Shown: positions 50,642 to 59,700, numbered from the stretch's first letter. The stretch: 64,000 nucleotides of DNA from Streptomyces sp. HmicA12 (GCF_000373565.1 NZ_KB891842.1:434001-498000); one strand, 5' to 3'. The notes: generated by a model not told the origin, from the sequence alone. Translations and numbers: made by a program.

Positions 50642-51502
50642 ATGATCATCGTGACCGGAGCCACCGGAAAGCTCGGCCGCCGCACCGTCGAACGCCTCCT
50701 GGAGCGCGTCCCCGCCGACCGCGTCGGGGTCAGCGTCCGCGACCCCCGCAAGGCCCAGGACCTCGCCGACCGCGGCGTCCGCGTCCGGCAGGGCAGCTTC
50801 GACGACCCCGCCTCGCTCGCGCACGCCTTCGAGGGAGCCGAGCAGGTGCTCCTCGTCTCGCTCGACCGGGTGGGCGAGGAGTGCGTCACCGGCCACCGTG
50901 CGGCCATCGACGCCGCCGTGAAGGCAGGCGTCGGCCGCATCCTCTACACGAGCCAGATGGGCGCCGCGCACGACTCCCGCTTCCAGGCGTGCCGCGACCA
51001 CGCCCGGACCGAGGATCTGCTGCGCGCCACCGGCCTGCCCTGGACCGCACTGCGCAACGGCTTCTATGCCGCCAGTGCCCTGCAGTTCCTGGAGAGCGCC
51101 CGCCACACCGGCGACATCGCCCTCCCCGCCGACGGCCCCGTCACCTGGACCGGCCACGACGACCTGGCCGAGGCCACCGCGGCGATCCTCGCCGGCGAGG
51201 CCCGCTTCGAGGGGCCCACGCCGCCGCTCACCGGCCGGGCGGCGCTCGACTTCGACGCCGTCGCCGAGATCGCGACCCAGGTCTGCGGGCGCCCCTTCAC
51301 CCGCACCGTCGTTTCCGACGACGCCTTCCGCGAGCAGACCCTGGCGCACGGCGCCCCCGCCCCGATCGCCGACCTGATGCTGAGCATCTTCGCGGCGGCG
51401 CGGAACGGCGAGTTCACCGCCGTCGACCCGACGCTGGCCGAACTGATCGGCCGGGAGCCCGTCGGCTTCCGCGCCCAGCTGGAGCAGGCCTGGGCCGTAT
51501 AG
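50642..51502 (+). CDS. NmrA-like NAD(P)-binding oxidoreductase (QOR2-like)
   Basis: 286 residues from ATG at 50642. Rossmann nucleotide-binding motif VTGATGKLGRRTVERLL at the start (GxxGxxG), SVRDPRKAQDLADRGVRV in the cofactor-specific position, and LYTSQMGAAH / LPWTALRNGFYA as in quinone-oxidoreductase-type and NmrA-like atypical SDRs. The catalytic Tyr-x3-Lys of classical SDRs is absent, as is normal for this group. It probably reduces a quinone or other electrophile in the cytoplasm, induced through the divergent TetR regulator. Confidence 0.85.
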   Translation: MIIVTGATGKLGRRTVERLLERVPADRVGVSVRDPRKAQDLADRGVRVRQGSFDDPASLAHAFEGAEQVLLVSLDRVGEECVTGHRAAIDAAVKAGVGRILYTSQMGAAHDSRFQACRDHARTEDLLRATGLPWTALRNGFYAASALQFLESARHTGDIALPADGPVTWTGHDDLAEATAAILAGEARFEGPTPPLTGRAALDFDAVAEIATQVCGRPFTRTVVSDDAFREQTLAHGAPAPIADLMLSIFAAARNGEFTAVDPTLAELIGREPVGFRAQLEQAWAV

Positions 51503-51624
51503 CCGTAGAGGCGATGACGCCGCGACGGGGTGCCGAGCCCCGGGCAAGTGCCCGTACTTCTGCGGGGAGTCGGTCGGGGCGGCCTTGGCACCGTCCAGGC
51601 TTTAGCTTAATCTGAACGAAAGTC

Positions 51625-51651
51625 CTGACGCCGAAGGGACCTCGGCGTCAG
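51625..51651. terminator. Terminator between convergent reductase and ROK genes
   Basis: CTGACGCCGA (51625-51634) and TCGGCGTCAG (51642-51651) form a perfect 10-bp stem with a 7-nt loop, followed by AATTTCG. It lies between the rightward reductase and the leftward ROK gene (stop at 51723) and can serve both. The rest of the 220-bp gap holds no gene; AT-rich TTTAGCTTAATCTG at 51601 is unexplained. Confidence 0.7.
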
Positions 51652-51722
51652 AATTTCGAACACCGTGTGCGTTTGCCTCTGTTGAGGCCGGAGCCCCGGC
51701 AGCGCCCGACGCGCTCCTGCGG

Positions 51723-53012
51723 CTACGGCGAAGGAGGGTCGAGGTGGAAGGGCTCCGCGAAGTCGTCGAACTCGCCGCGGGGTGCCCGGGTGCCGCGCGG
51801 GTCGCCGTGCGGCAGCCACCGGCCGAGCATGTCGGGCCGCAGCAGTTCGTCGACGGCCAGGGCGGCCGCGCCGATCACGCCCTCGAAACGGTCCAGACCG
51901 ACCTCGGCGACGACCAGTTCGTCCACGGCCAGGGGCAGGGAGCGGCGGGCCACCACCTCGGCGACCGGGCGGCGGAAGACCTCACCGGCCTGGGCGAGCC
52001 GGCCCGCGAGATACACGGTCGAAGGGTTCAGGACGCTGACCAGCGTGGCCAGCTGGGCGCCGACCAACTCGCCCGCCCTGGTGACGAGTTCGACACTGAC
52101 CGGATCGTCGGCCAGGCAGCCGTCCACCACGTCCGTGACGTCCAGCGGCACGGAAGGCCGTTCCAGCCGCTCGGCGAGGAAAGGGCTGCGCCCCGCCAGC
52201 GCCGCGGCCCGCGCGTCACGGACCAGGGCGGGGCCGCCCGCGAAGGCCTCCAGACACCCGAACTTGCCGCACCGGCACCGGTGCCGGGACTCCTCGGCGA
52301 CGATCGTGTGACCGAGATCCCCGGCCGCGCCCCGCGCCCCGCGATGCAGCCGCCCCCGGGAGATCACACCCAGGCCGATGCCCGTACTCGCCTTCACCAG
52401 AAGGATGTTGTCGCCCGCCCGCGCCCGGGTGCGGTTCCAGGCACCCAGCGCCATCAGGTTGGCGTCGTTGTCGACCCAGGCGGGCACCTCGTAGTGCGCC
52501 TCCAGCCTTTCCCGGAAGGGGAAGCCGTGCCACCCCGGCATGATCGGCGGCCGCACCGCCGTGCCCCGGACGAAGTCGACCGGCCCGGGCACGCCCACGC
52601 ACACCCCCCACAGCCGCTCCGCCAGCCCGCCGTCGAGCAGCTCCTCGGACACCTCGAACAAGGTGGCCGCGCACGCCTCGGGGCCGCTCTCGACATCCCG
52701 GGCGAGACGCCGGTCGGCCAGTACCGTCCCGTCGATGTCCGTCACGGCCGCGTGCAGATGCGAGGCGCCGAACACCGCGCCCAGAACGAGACCGCGCCCG
52801 GACGCCATGCGCAGCACCCGCGACGGCCGGCCCCCGGTGGACGGCGCCGGCTCCCCCTCCGTCACCAGGCCGGCCCGGATCGCGTGGTCCACCCGCTGGG
52901 TGATCACCGTGCGGCCGAGACCGGTCCGCCGGCCGAGATCGGGCCGGGTCACGGACTGCCCGCTCCTGATCATGCGCAGGAGCAGCGAAAGCGTCTGAGT
53001 GTGGTCGGTCAT
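51723..53012 (-). CDS. ROK-family transcriptional repressor (NagC/XylR-like)
   Basis: 429 residues from ATG at 53012. N-terminal winged helix SVTRPDLGRRTGLGRTVITQ, then the sugar-kinase fold with DIDGTVLAD, LLVKASTGIGLGVISRG, and the full ROK zinc motif: GHTIVAEESRHRC followed by R-C-G-K-F-G-C-L-E (H plus three Cys). Members repress sugar catabolic genes until the sugar binds. It is divergent from the isomerase/dehydrogenase operon at 53243, its likely target. About 230 bp of shared promoter region lie between them. Confidence 0.9.
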   Translation of the reverse strand: MTDHTQTLSLLLRMIRSGQSVTRPDLGRRTGLGRTVITQRVDHAIRAGLVTEGEPAPSTGGRPSRVLRMASGRGLVLGAVFGASHLHAAVTDIDGTVLADRRLARDVESGPEACAATLFEVSEELLDGGLAERLWGVCVGVPGPVDFVRGTAVRPPIMPGWHGFPFRERLEAHYEVPAWVDNDANLMALGAWNRTRARAGDNILLVKASTGIGLGVISRGRLHRGARGAAGDLGHTIVAEESRHRCRCGKFGCLEAFAGGPALVRDARAAALAGRSPFLAERLERPSVPLDVTDVVDGCLADDPVSVELVTRAGELVGAQLATLVSVLNPSTVYLAGRLAQAGEVFRRPVAEVVARRSLPLAVDELVVAEVGLDRFEGVIGAAALAVDELLRPDMLGRWLPHGDPRGTRAPRGEFDDFAEPFHLDPPSP

Positions 53013-53242
53013 GGGGCTCGGTGCTCCCCGGGCAGGTGTCTGGGCATGCGGACGAGCTTATGGTCCGGCCCGCGCCCACGGGGACACGGGCGCACATCAC
53101 ATCGTGCTCCGGCCCCGGACCCGCGGGACCTCTCGCCGCACCGCGCTCCGACGCCCGAACTCCCCTGACCCTGACCCGACATCGGCCCCCTTCCCAGCCG
53201 GATCACCCCTTTCACCCCGTCCCACGATCGGAAAGACCTGCC

Positions 53243-54046
53243 ATGCCCACACCCCGCACCCCCCAGTTGTCCGTCCAGCTCTACTCGGTGCGCGACGCGC
53301 TCAAGGCCGACGAGGACGGCACGCTCGCCCGCCTCGCGGCGACAGGACTGCGCAACGTCGAGGTGTTCGACTTCGTGAAACGCCCGAAGGAACTCGCCGA
53401 CGCACTCGCCCGGCACGGCCTCGGCGCCCGCACCGGGCACGCCGGAATCGCCGCTCCCGGGCAGGAACGGGACGCGCTCGAGCGGACGTTCGCCGCGGCA
53501 CGGACGCTCGGCCTGGAGACGGTGTACGAGCCGATGGTGCCGGCCTCCCGATGGGCCGACGCGGAGCAGATCGCCCGGACCGCGGACCTGCTGGCCGAAG
53601 CGGCGTCGGTCGCCGCCGACCACGGACTGCGCGTGGGCTACCACAACCACTCGCAGGAGTTCACGCCCACCATCGACGGCGTGAGCGCCTACGAATGGTT
53701 CGCCGCACGCCTGGACGACACGGTCGACCTGGAGCTGGACGTGTACTGGGCCTCGGCCGGCGGCAACGACGTCGTCGCGCTGCTCGAACGGCTCGGCACC
53801 CGGGTCACGGCCCTGCACATCAAGGACGGCGCGGTCATCGACGACCCGTTCACCTCGGGCGCCCCGTTCGACCACGCGCTGACCCGGCAGGTCCCGGCGG
53901 GCCAGGGCGAGATCCCGGTCGACGCCGCACTGGCCGCCGCCCCCAACGCGGCCTACGCGATCGTGGAGTTCGACACGTACGCCGGGGACATCTTCGAGGG
54001 GATCGCCGGTTCGGTGGCCCACCTCAACGCGAAGGGGATCGCCTGA
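53243..54046 (+). CDS. Sugar phosphate isomerase/epimerase-like TIM barrel
   Basis: 267 residues from ATG at 53243. Xylose-isomerase-like fold with metal-binding residues at expected strands: Glu in YEPMVP, Asp in LELDVYWASAG, His in ALHIKDG and Glu in IVEFDTY. QLYSVRDAL at the start is typical of this group, many of which are inositol- or keto-sugar epimerases/isomerases. Its stop shares one base with the start of the Gfo/Idh/MocA gene, so they act together. The specific sugar is unknown; the ROK regulator and alpha-galactosidase nearby suggest plant-derived galactosides or inositols. Confidence 0.85.
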   Translation: MPTPRTPQLSVQLYSVRDALKADEDGTLARLAATGLRNVEVFDFVKRPKELADALARHGLGARTGHAGIAAPGQERDALERTFAAARTLGLETVYEPMVPASRWADAEQIARTADLLAEAASVAADHGLRVGYHNHSQEFTPTIDGVSAYEWFAARLDDTVDLELDVYWASAGGNDVVALLERLGTRVTALHIKDGAVIDDPFTSGAPFDHALTRQVPAGQGEIPVDAALAAAPNAAYAIVEFDTYAGDIFEGIAGSVAHLNAKGIA

Positions 54047-55176
54047 TGACCCGGCCCACGAACCGCTCCGGCCCGGTCGGCGTCGGCATCGTCGGAGCCG
54101 GCAACATCAGCGAGCAGTACCTCACCACGCTCGCCGGGTTCCCCGACGTCGAAGTCCTGATCATCGGCGATCTCATGGCCGACCGCGCCGAGGCGCAGGC
54201 CCGCAGGCACGGCGTCGGAGCGTGGGGAAAGGCGCAGGACGTCCTCGCGCACGACGGCGTCGAGATCGTCGTCAACCTGACCGTCCCCGCCGTGCACGCC
54301 GAGGTCAGCTCCGCGGCCGTCGCGGCGGGCAAGCACGTGTGGTCGGAGAAGCCCATAGCCGTCGACCCGGCCGCCGCCCGCGCCCTCCTCGACCAGGCCG
54401 CCGCTGCCGGGCTGCGGGTGGGCGTGGCCCCCGACACCGCCCTGGGTCCCGGCGTGCAGACGGCGCGGCGGGCGATCGAACGCGGGGACATCGGGTCCGC
54501 ACTGTCGGCGTACACGGTGTGCCAGTCACCCGGTCCCGACGCCTGGCACCCGAGCCCGGAGTTCCTCTTCGCCCAGGGAGCCGGGCCGCTGTTCGACATG
54601 GGGCCCTACTACTACACGACGCTGATCACCCTGTTCGGGTCGGTGACGCGGGTGTCCGCCGTGGGCTCCACCGGCCGCAAGGTCCGTACGATCCGCACCG
54701 GCCCCCGGGCCGGCACCGAGTTCACCGTCGAGGTCCCCACGCACGTGGCCGCGCTCGCCTCCTTCGAGAGCGGGGCCGTCAGCCAGAGCGTCTTCAGCTT
54801 CGACGCGCCCCTGGTCCGCGAGGGGATCGTGGAGATCAACGGCACCGAGGGCGCCCTGGTCGTGCCCGATCCGAACAAGTTCGCCGGGGACGTCCGCGTC
54901 ACGCGGGGAAGCGCCGGAGCCGGTGACGCGCAGTGGGAGACGGTCGAGTCCGTCGCCTCGGGCGGGGGCCGGGGGCTCGGTGTGCTCGACATGGCCCGGG
55001 CCGTCCGGACCGGCGCGCCGCACATCGCGACCGGTGAACTCGGCCACCACGTCCTCGACGTACTCGTCGCCATCGATCGGGCCGTCGCCACGGGAGAGAC
55101 GCAGCAGGTCGCGAGCAGGGCCGGAGCCGTCCACGCGGTCCCGCCGGACCGCGACCCGTACGCCGCCACGCTCTGA
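54046..55176 (+). CDS. Gfo/Idh/MocA-family oxidoreductase
   Basis: 376 residues. ATG at 54046 overlaps the preceding stop by one base. The N-terminal Rossmann domain has GVGIVGAGNISEQYLTTL (GxGxxG), the NAD-contacting NLTVPAVHAE and the signature WSEKPIAVDPAAARALLDQA. The C-terminal sheet domain has GPLFDMGPYYYTTLITLFG. The family oxidises or epimerises sugars and inositols using a tightly held nicotinamide cofactor. Working with the isomerase/epimerase, it likely forms a keto-sugar route. A strong hairpin at its stop ends the operon. Confidence 0.88.
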   Translation: MTRPTNRSGPVGVGIVGAGNISEQYLTTLAGFPDVEVLIIGDLMADRAEAQARRHGVGAWGKAQDVLAHDGVEIVVNLTVPAVHAEVSSAAVAAGKHVWSEKPIAVDPAAARALLDQAAAAGLRVGVAPDTALGPGVQTARRAIERGDIGSALSAYTVCQSPGPDAWHPSPEFLFAQGAGPLFDMGPYYYTTLITLFGSVTRVSAVGSTGRKVRTIRTGPRAGTEFTVEVPTHVAALASFESGAVSQSVFSFDAPLVREGIVEINGTEGALVVPDPNKFAGDVRVTRGSAGAGDAQWETVESVASGGGRGLGVLDMARAVRTGAPHIATGELGHHVLDVLVAIDRAVATGETQQVASRAGAVHAVPPDRDPYAATL

Positions 55177-55229
55177 GACGCCGATGGGTCCGCACCGGTA
55201 CGTCCGGTGCGGGCCCCTCGGCGTCTCAG
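55173..55229. terminator. Bidirectional terminator containing both stop codons
   Basis: Outer arms CTGAGACGCCGA (55173-55184) and TCGGCGTCTCAG (55218-55229) are perfect inverted repeats. Inner arms GGGTCCGCACCGG and CCGGTGCGGGCCC add 13 pairs with one wobble, closing on loop TACGT. The stop of the Gfo/Idh gene (55174-55176) and that of the converging ThuA-like gene (55226-55228) are both in the stem. Confidence 0.85.
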
Positions 55230-55918
55230 CCGAGCAGCGTGTCCAAAGCACGCCGGAGCACCGTGCGATGCGTCTCGGACGCGTACGAGCGGCTGTCGTG
55301 GCCCAGGGCGTCGTACACGGTGGTGCCCCCGCCGGGACGGGTGTGCACCCACAGCAACGGGTGCTGCCGGCCCTCGTGTTCGTGGGCGAGCAGGACACGG
55401 ACCTTCGGGCTGTACCGCAGGTCCGTGTAGCGCTCGTCGTCCAGCTCGAAGGCGTCGAGGCCCGCGGTGACGGCGTGCCCGGGGTCGGTGACCAGGACAT
55501 GGGCGCGGCCGTACGGCGGGTGCATCGAGGTGCCGCGCACCCAGGTGCCGCCCAGCGTCGACTCCCAGACCTCGTCGTCGGGGAAGCAGGTCGCCGAGGA
55601 GTGCACGGCGAGCACGGGGGTGCCGCTGTCGAGGAGCCGCGCGAGTCCGGCCTCGGCCCGCGGCCCCGCGGGGACGGGGTCGCCGTCGCGGGGCAGGCCG
55701 ATGTTGACGACGACGAGGCCGGGCAGCGGTCCGTCGGCGAGCGAGGCCAGCGCGGCGTCGATGTCCGCGGCGGGCTCCAGCGCGACACCGGCGTCCCGGG
55801 CGACGGAGAGCAGGCCCGCGTTGGTGTCGGGGAACGGGTGCCAGGGGTCGGTGTAGCGTCCGACGCCGCCGAGCAGCAGCCCGTGGCGGCGATCGGCGGG
55901 GGTGTGTGATGCGGTCAT
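55226..55918 (-). CDS. ThuA-like domain protein
   Basis: 230 residues from ATG at 55918. Features of the ThuA (glutamine-amidotransferase-like) family: LLLGGVGRYTDPWHPFPDTN at the start, VVNIGLP, GTPVLAVHSSATCF, and WVRGTSMHPPYGRAHV / GTTVYDALGHDSRSY near the C-terminus. The family is found in sugar and trehalose utilisation loci; activity has not been defined biochemically in most cases. Placed between a Gfo/Idh operon and an alpha-galactosidase, it fits a sugar catabolism role. It is 86 bases upstream of no other leftward gene. Confidence 0.8.
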   Translation of the reverse strand: MTASHTPADRRHGLLLGGVGRYTDPWHPFPDTNAGLLSVARDAGVALEPAADIDAALASLADGPLPGLVVVNIGLPRDGDPVPAGPRAEAGLARLLDSGTPVLAVHSSATCFPDDEVWESTLGGTWVRGTSMHPPYGRAHVLVTDPGHAVTAGLDAFELDDERYTDLRYSPKVRVLLAHEHEGRQHPLLWVHTRPGGGTTVYDALGHDSRSYASETHRTVLRRALDTLLG

Positions 55919-55982
55919 TGTGCGTTCCGTTCCTCCGAAATCGCGGTCACCTCAGGCACGACAGCCACGTCAGTAGCTCTTA

Positions 55983-56026
55983 TCACTTCCGCCACTTCCG
56001 TCACCTACGTCACTGCCGTCACTTCG
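55983..56026. repeat. Five degenerate 9-bp tandem repeats at the alpha-galactosidase 3' end
   Basis: Plus-strand units TCACTTCCG, CCACTTCCG, TCACCTACG, TCACTGCCG, TCACTTCG follow each other without gaps. They cover the last seven codons and stop of the alpha-galactosidase (ends 56005) and continue past it. No known element is recognised; it may be slippage expansion. Confidence 0.6.
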
Positions 56027-58134
56027 AACAGTTGGGCCTGTTCGGGGTCGGACGGCGGGCACTGCAGGCCGACGTGGGCCAGCGCCGCGCCGGTGAGGAC
56101 CACGCCCTGGCCGTCGGCCCCGTACCAGGCGGGCCGCGCTCCGCCGCCCGCCACCGGCCTGATTCGGTAGCGGCGTCGGGGCTCCAGTGCGCGGAAGGTG
56201 AAGCGTCCAGGGCGTGCGACGTCGGAGCGTCCCGTCACGGCGAGACAGAGCAGGGCACGGCTGCGGTCGGGGGCGACGACACCGGTCAGCTGGTGGCTGT
56301 CGTCGAACGGGTCCTCGCGCACGAGTCGGCCCGTGTGGAGGAGCTCGCGGTGCGTGCGGTAGAGGGCGAACCAGTCCCGCAGCCCGGCCCGTTCCGCCTC
56401 GTCGGCCTGGCGCAGGTCCCATTCGACGCCCATGTGTCCGAAGAGCGCGGTCGCCGCCCGGAAGGACAGATCGTGGGTGCGGCCGGTGGTGTGGGAACGG
56501 GCCGACGCGATGTGGGTGCCCAGCAGTTCGAGCGGTACGAGCTGGCTGGTCCAGCGGTTGATGCGCTGCCGGTCGAGCGGGTCGCTGCAGTCCGAGGGCC
56601 AGACGCGCTGGGTCCGTTCGAGGACACCGAGGTCGATCCGTGAACCACCCGACGAGCAGGACTCGATCTCCAAGTCCGGGAAACGGCGGTGGAGTTCGTC
56701 CATCAGCCGGTATGCGGCCAGGGTCTGCGCGTGGACGCCGGGCCGCCGCGGCCGTCCGCGTCCGGCCTCGACGAGGTCGCGGTTGTGGTCCCACTTGAGG
56801 GCCGCGATGTCGTACTCGGTCAGCAGCGCGGTCAGCCGGTCCAGGACGTGGGCGAACGCGTCGGGGTGCGTGAGGTCCAGGACCTGCTGATGGCGCGACG
56901 GCACGGGCAGCCGGCCCTCGCCACCGCTCATGATCCACTCGGGGTGGGCGCGGGCCAGATCGGAGTCCGGGCTGATCATCTCGGGTTCGACCCACAGGCC
57001 GAACTCCATGCCGAGCGAGCGGACATGGCCGATGAGCGGGTGCAGGCCGCGCGGCCAGATCTTCCGGTCGACGGTCCAGTCGCCGAGCCCGGAGTGGTCG
57101 TCGCGGCGCCCGTGGAACCAGCCGTCGTCCAGGACGTACCGCTCGACCCCGACGGCCGCGGCGATGTCGGCGAGCTCGGTGAGCACGTCGAGGTCGTGGG
57201 AGAAGTAGACGGCTTCCCATACGTTGAGCGTGACCGGTCGTGGCGAGCGCGGGTGGGCGGGCAGGGCGCGCAGGTGCTGGTGGAAGAGAGCGGCCTGGGC
57301 GTCGAGTCCGTCCCCGTACGCCCCGTACAGCCACGGGCCGGTGTGGCGCGCGCCGGGCGGCAGGACGATCTCGCCGGGCAGGAGGAGTTCGCCGCCGCCC
57401 AGGACCTGGTCGCCGGTGGCGACCCGTTCCGCGTAGTGCCGTTGGTTGCCGCTGTGGGCGACGTGCACGCCCCAGACCTCACCCGCGGCGAAGCCGAAAC
57501 CCGGGACTCCGGCGTTCAGGACGAGCGGAGCGTCCGCGCCGGTGCGTCCGCGCCGGTTCTCGCGGACCCAGGAGCCGACGTTCAGGGGCGTGCGCTGCGG
57601 CGTGCGTTCCATGCCCCAGCGGCCGGCGAGGTCGAGAAGTTCGCGGGCCCGCGCGGGCAGCGGCAGGGCGAGGGAGAGGTCGTCCAACTGGTAGTCGTCG
57701 TCACCGGTGTTGGTGAGCGTGGCCCGCACCCGGAGCAGCCCCTCCGCGTCCAGTTCGAGTTCGACCAGGACCGTGAGACCGGCCGCCTCGTCCGTCCCGC
57801 GGACGCGCAGGGAACGCTCGGTGACCTCCGCGGGTTCTGCCGTGAACCGGGGTGACCAGTCGGCGCCGGCCCGGCTGCCGCTGATCCCGGGCCGTCCGAG
57901 CCAGGCCTCGCCCGCCTCGGGCAGGACGGCGAGCCGGACCGGCCGGTCGGGGCCGTTGGGGGCGATGTCGCGCACGGCGCCGAGGGCGAGCGCGGCGAGG
58001 GCCTCGTCGTCGAGATCACCGAGCGCGGCGCCCCAGTGGACGATCTCGGGAAGCCGGCCGTCGCCGAGGTCGACGACCACGCTGACCGTCGCGGACCGCA
58101 GGTGGACGAGGGATGCGGGTGACTGGTTACGCAT
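56005..58134 (-). CDS. Alpha-galactosidase, glycoside hydrolase family 36
   Basis: 709 residues from ATG at 58134; an open frame runs upstream to 58788 but that part has no coding character. The N-terminal beta-supersandwich is followed by the catalytic barrel: YVLDDGWFHGRRDDHSGLGD, FGLWVEPEMISPDSDLA, the nucleophile Asp D449 in KWDHNRD, and CSSGGSRIDLG and WPSDCSDPLDR with the acid/base Asp. It releases alpha-linked galactose from raffinose-type sugars. No signal peptide, so cytoplasmic action on imported oligosaccharide is likely. It is probably part of the same sugar regulon as the ROK, isomerase, Gfo/Idh and ThuA genes. Confidence 0.92.
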   Translation of the reverse strand: MRNQSPASLVHLRSATVSVVVDLGDGRLPEIVHWGAALGDLDDEALAALALGAVRDIAPNGPDRPVRLAVLPEAGEAWLGRPGISGSRAGADWSPRFTAEPAEVTERSLRVRGTDEAAGLTVLVELELDAEGLLRVRATLTNTGDDDYQLDDLSLALPLPARARELLDLAGRWGMERTPQRTPLNVGSWVRENRRGRTGADAPLVLNAGVPGFGFAAGEVWGVHVAHSGNQRHYAERVATGDQVLGGGELLLPGEIVLPPGARHTGPWLYGAYGDGLDAQAALFHQHLRALPAHPRSPRPVTLNVWEAVYFSHDLDVLTELADIAAAVGVERYVLDDGWFHGRRDDHSGLGDWTVDRKIWPRGLHPLIGHVRSLGMEFGLWVEPEMISPDSDLARAHPEWIMSGGEGRLPVPSRHQQVLDLTHPDAFAHVLDRLTALLTEYDIAALKWDHNRDLVEAGRGRPRRPGVHAQTLAAYRLMDELHRRFPDLEIESCSSGGSRIDLGVLERTQRVWPSDCSDPLDRQRINRWTSQLVPLELLGTHIASARSHTTGRTHDLSFRAATALFGHMGVEWDLRQADEAERAGLRDWFALYRTHRELLHTGRLVREDPFDDSHQLTGVVAPDRSRALLCLAVTGRSDVARPGRFTFRALEPRRRYRIRPVAGGGARPAWYGADGQGVVLTGAALAHVGLQCPPSDPEQAQLFEVTAVT

Positions 58135-58181
58135 GGATCCTTCCGTGGCTACCGCTCCGGCGGGCCGGGGCGTCGGAATAC

Positions 58182-58690
58182 TCATTCCCCGGGAATCTGC
58201 CCGTCCCAGGGACAGAATGTCGAGAGGTTTACGGACTGCTCGCCGCAGTCGGGCCAGGTGACGGTGACGAGGGTGCCCGAGACCGTCACAACAGGCGCCT
58301 CCGGCAGCCGAGTTGGCAGGTCCCCGCCGGGCGCGGTGGCGCGAGCCAGGGCGTGCAGGCCCACCAGGACGGTCTCCCCGGCGCGGGCCACCGCGGTGAG
58401 CGCGGGGGTGGCCGAGCACGGGCCCACGGCGTTCGCGTCCTTGTACGTGCACACGTCCGCGGCGTCGTACCCGCGGAGCCCGATGACGCGCGCGGTGAGC
58501 CCCTGACGGTTCGTCACCGTCGCCGACGGGCCGCCGGAGGCCGTGGTGGTGAGAGGTTCGTCGTCCGCGACGGCCCAGCCGCCTTCGCGCACGGTGTACC
58601 CGCCGGGTGAGCGGACGAGGTGGGCCCGCACCTCGTGATCGTCGTGCGGCAGCGTCACCGTGGTGACGGCGCAGCCGGGCAGGCCTCTGG
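58182..58690 (-). pseudogene. Truncated C-terminal fragment of a carbohydrate-active-type protein
   Basis: A leftward frame of about 170 codons with good third-position bias, ending STFCPWDGQIPGE. It has no credible start: upstream it runs into the separate gene at 58706, and the similar-looking beginning (up to about GCAVTTVTL) breaks within 58680-58700. It contains beta-rich YTVREGGWAVADDEP and GLTARVIGLRGYD stretches, like the C-terminal domain of large heparinase/DUF2264-type proteins. Best explained as the 3' remnant of a deleted gene. It sits 47 bases ahead of the alpha-galactosidase. The family guess is weak. Confidence 0.5.
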
Positions 58691-58705
58691 CGATGAGAGG
58701 TCCAG

Positions 58706-59257
58706 CTAGCGGGGCAGGCGACCCAGCACCGTACGGAACCTCTCCCGCCCTGCCGTGACGCTCGCGTCCCACAGGCCCGACGCGTCACCGTTCAGCGAGA
58801 GGCGCTGGAGCTGATTCTCCTCGGCGAAATGGCCCGCACCCGACACGTTCCGGTCCAGCATCCCCATCGCGGTGAGTGCGGTATGGCCGCAGGACAGTGC
58901 GTCACCGACACTTCCCGAGCCGTGGGTCAGGAGGGCATACCGGAGACAGAGGACAGCGAAGAAGGCGTAGGTGTCGGCGACATCGGTGATCCCCTCCTCG
59001 TCCGGCTGAAGTTCCGGGAAACGCTCCACCAGGCGTACGCGCTCGGTGGCGTCAGAAAGCGGCCGATCGACAGACCAAAGGGCGCGTACGGACTCTACGT
59101 AGACGTCCAGGTCGGCTTCCCGCTCCGGCGCTCCCGCCCGAAGGCCCACGAACAGTGGCGCCATGCGTTCGGTGCAGGCGGAGACGTACAGGCGAAGCGC
59201 CTCGCCGCCCCCGTCACGAAGCGCCTCCGCGACGCCCTCCTCCACCAACGTCTCCAC
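58706..59257 (-). CDS. Hypothetical protein
   Basis: 183 residues from ATG at 59257, all-helical appearance: METLVEEGVAEALRDGGGEAL, LYVSACTERMAPLFVGLRAG, TYAFFAVLCLRYALLTHG and a C-terminal LWDASVTAGRERFRTVLGRL. No catalytic motif, signal peptide or membrane helix. It resembles small accessory or immunity-type proteins, but I cannot place it in a family. Its 3' end abuts a decayed fragment, and a 440-bp stretch without genes lies upstream, so the locality looks rearranged. Confidence 0.65.
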   Translation of the reverse strand: METLVEEGVAEALRDGGGEALRLYVSACTERMAPLFVGLRAGAPEREADLDVYVESVRALWSVDRPLSDATERVRLVERFPELQPDEEGITDVADTYAFFAVLCLRYALLTHGSGSVGDALSCGHTALTAMGMLDRNVSGAGHFAEENQLQRLSLNGDASGLWDASVTAGRERFRTVLGRLPR

Positions 59258-59700
59258 GTCTCACCCTCATCCCGCTCGAGCAGAGCGACAGGCTACACAG
59301 CGGGCCGATGGCCACAGCTTGGTCCCCGTCGACGACCGCGGCCAGCGCTCGCCCCTGGGCCGACACCGCGCTGCCCGATCCTTTGCGCGCAGCGCGGTGT
59401 CACTCAAACTGCCGCGCTCAGGCGTGGGTCTGGCCTGGTGGTCGGGTGCCAGGCCGCTTTCGCGCCGGCACGCTATCGCGAACTTCTCCGTCTAGCCGCG
59501 GCGCATGGACCGTTGGCTCTGTCGTGGCTGACCCATGGCCACTCTCCCTGAGCCATTGGCCCAGGACTTTCGACCTCTGTTGAACCGTCGGTCGGTCAGA
59601 TGGTGAGATGAGTGCGTCGATGGCGCTGCGGACCCTGGAGGGTCTCCGCGGCGCCTTTCTCGTGTGCGCGTAAGTCGGATGGACGGAAGGGTGGGGCAAC
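59258..59700. other. 443-bp stretch without a recognised gene
   Basis: Codon-position bias weakens here and short frames on both strands break off. A plus-strand frame ending LLRLAAAHGPLALSWLTHG (stop near 59551) has some coding look, but lacks a start and a family. The section may be remnant of a lost gene next to the pseudogene at 58182. No inverted-repeat ends or target duplications were found. Confidence 0.4.

Noticed and set aside
58135..58788. N-terminal extension of the alpha-galactosidase
   Set aside because: The upstream frame overlaps another leftward coding frame with better bias and has no GH36-like sequence; the family N-terminus fits ATG 58134.
59258..59700. Possible insertion-sequence remnant
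   Set aside because: Short frames look faintly protein-like, but I found no terminal inverted repeats, target duplication or transposase motif.
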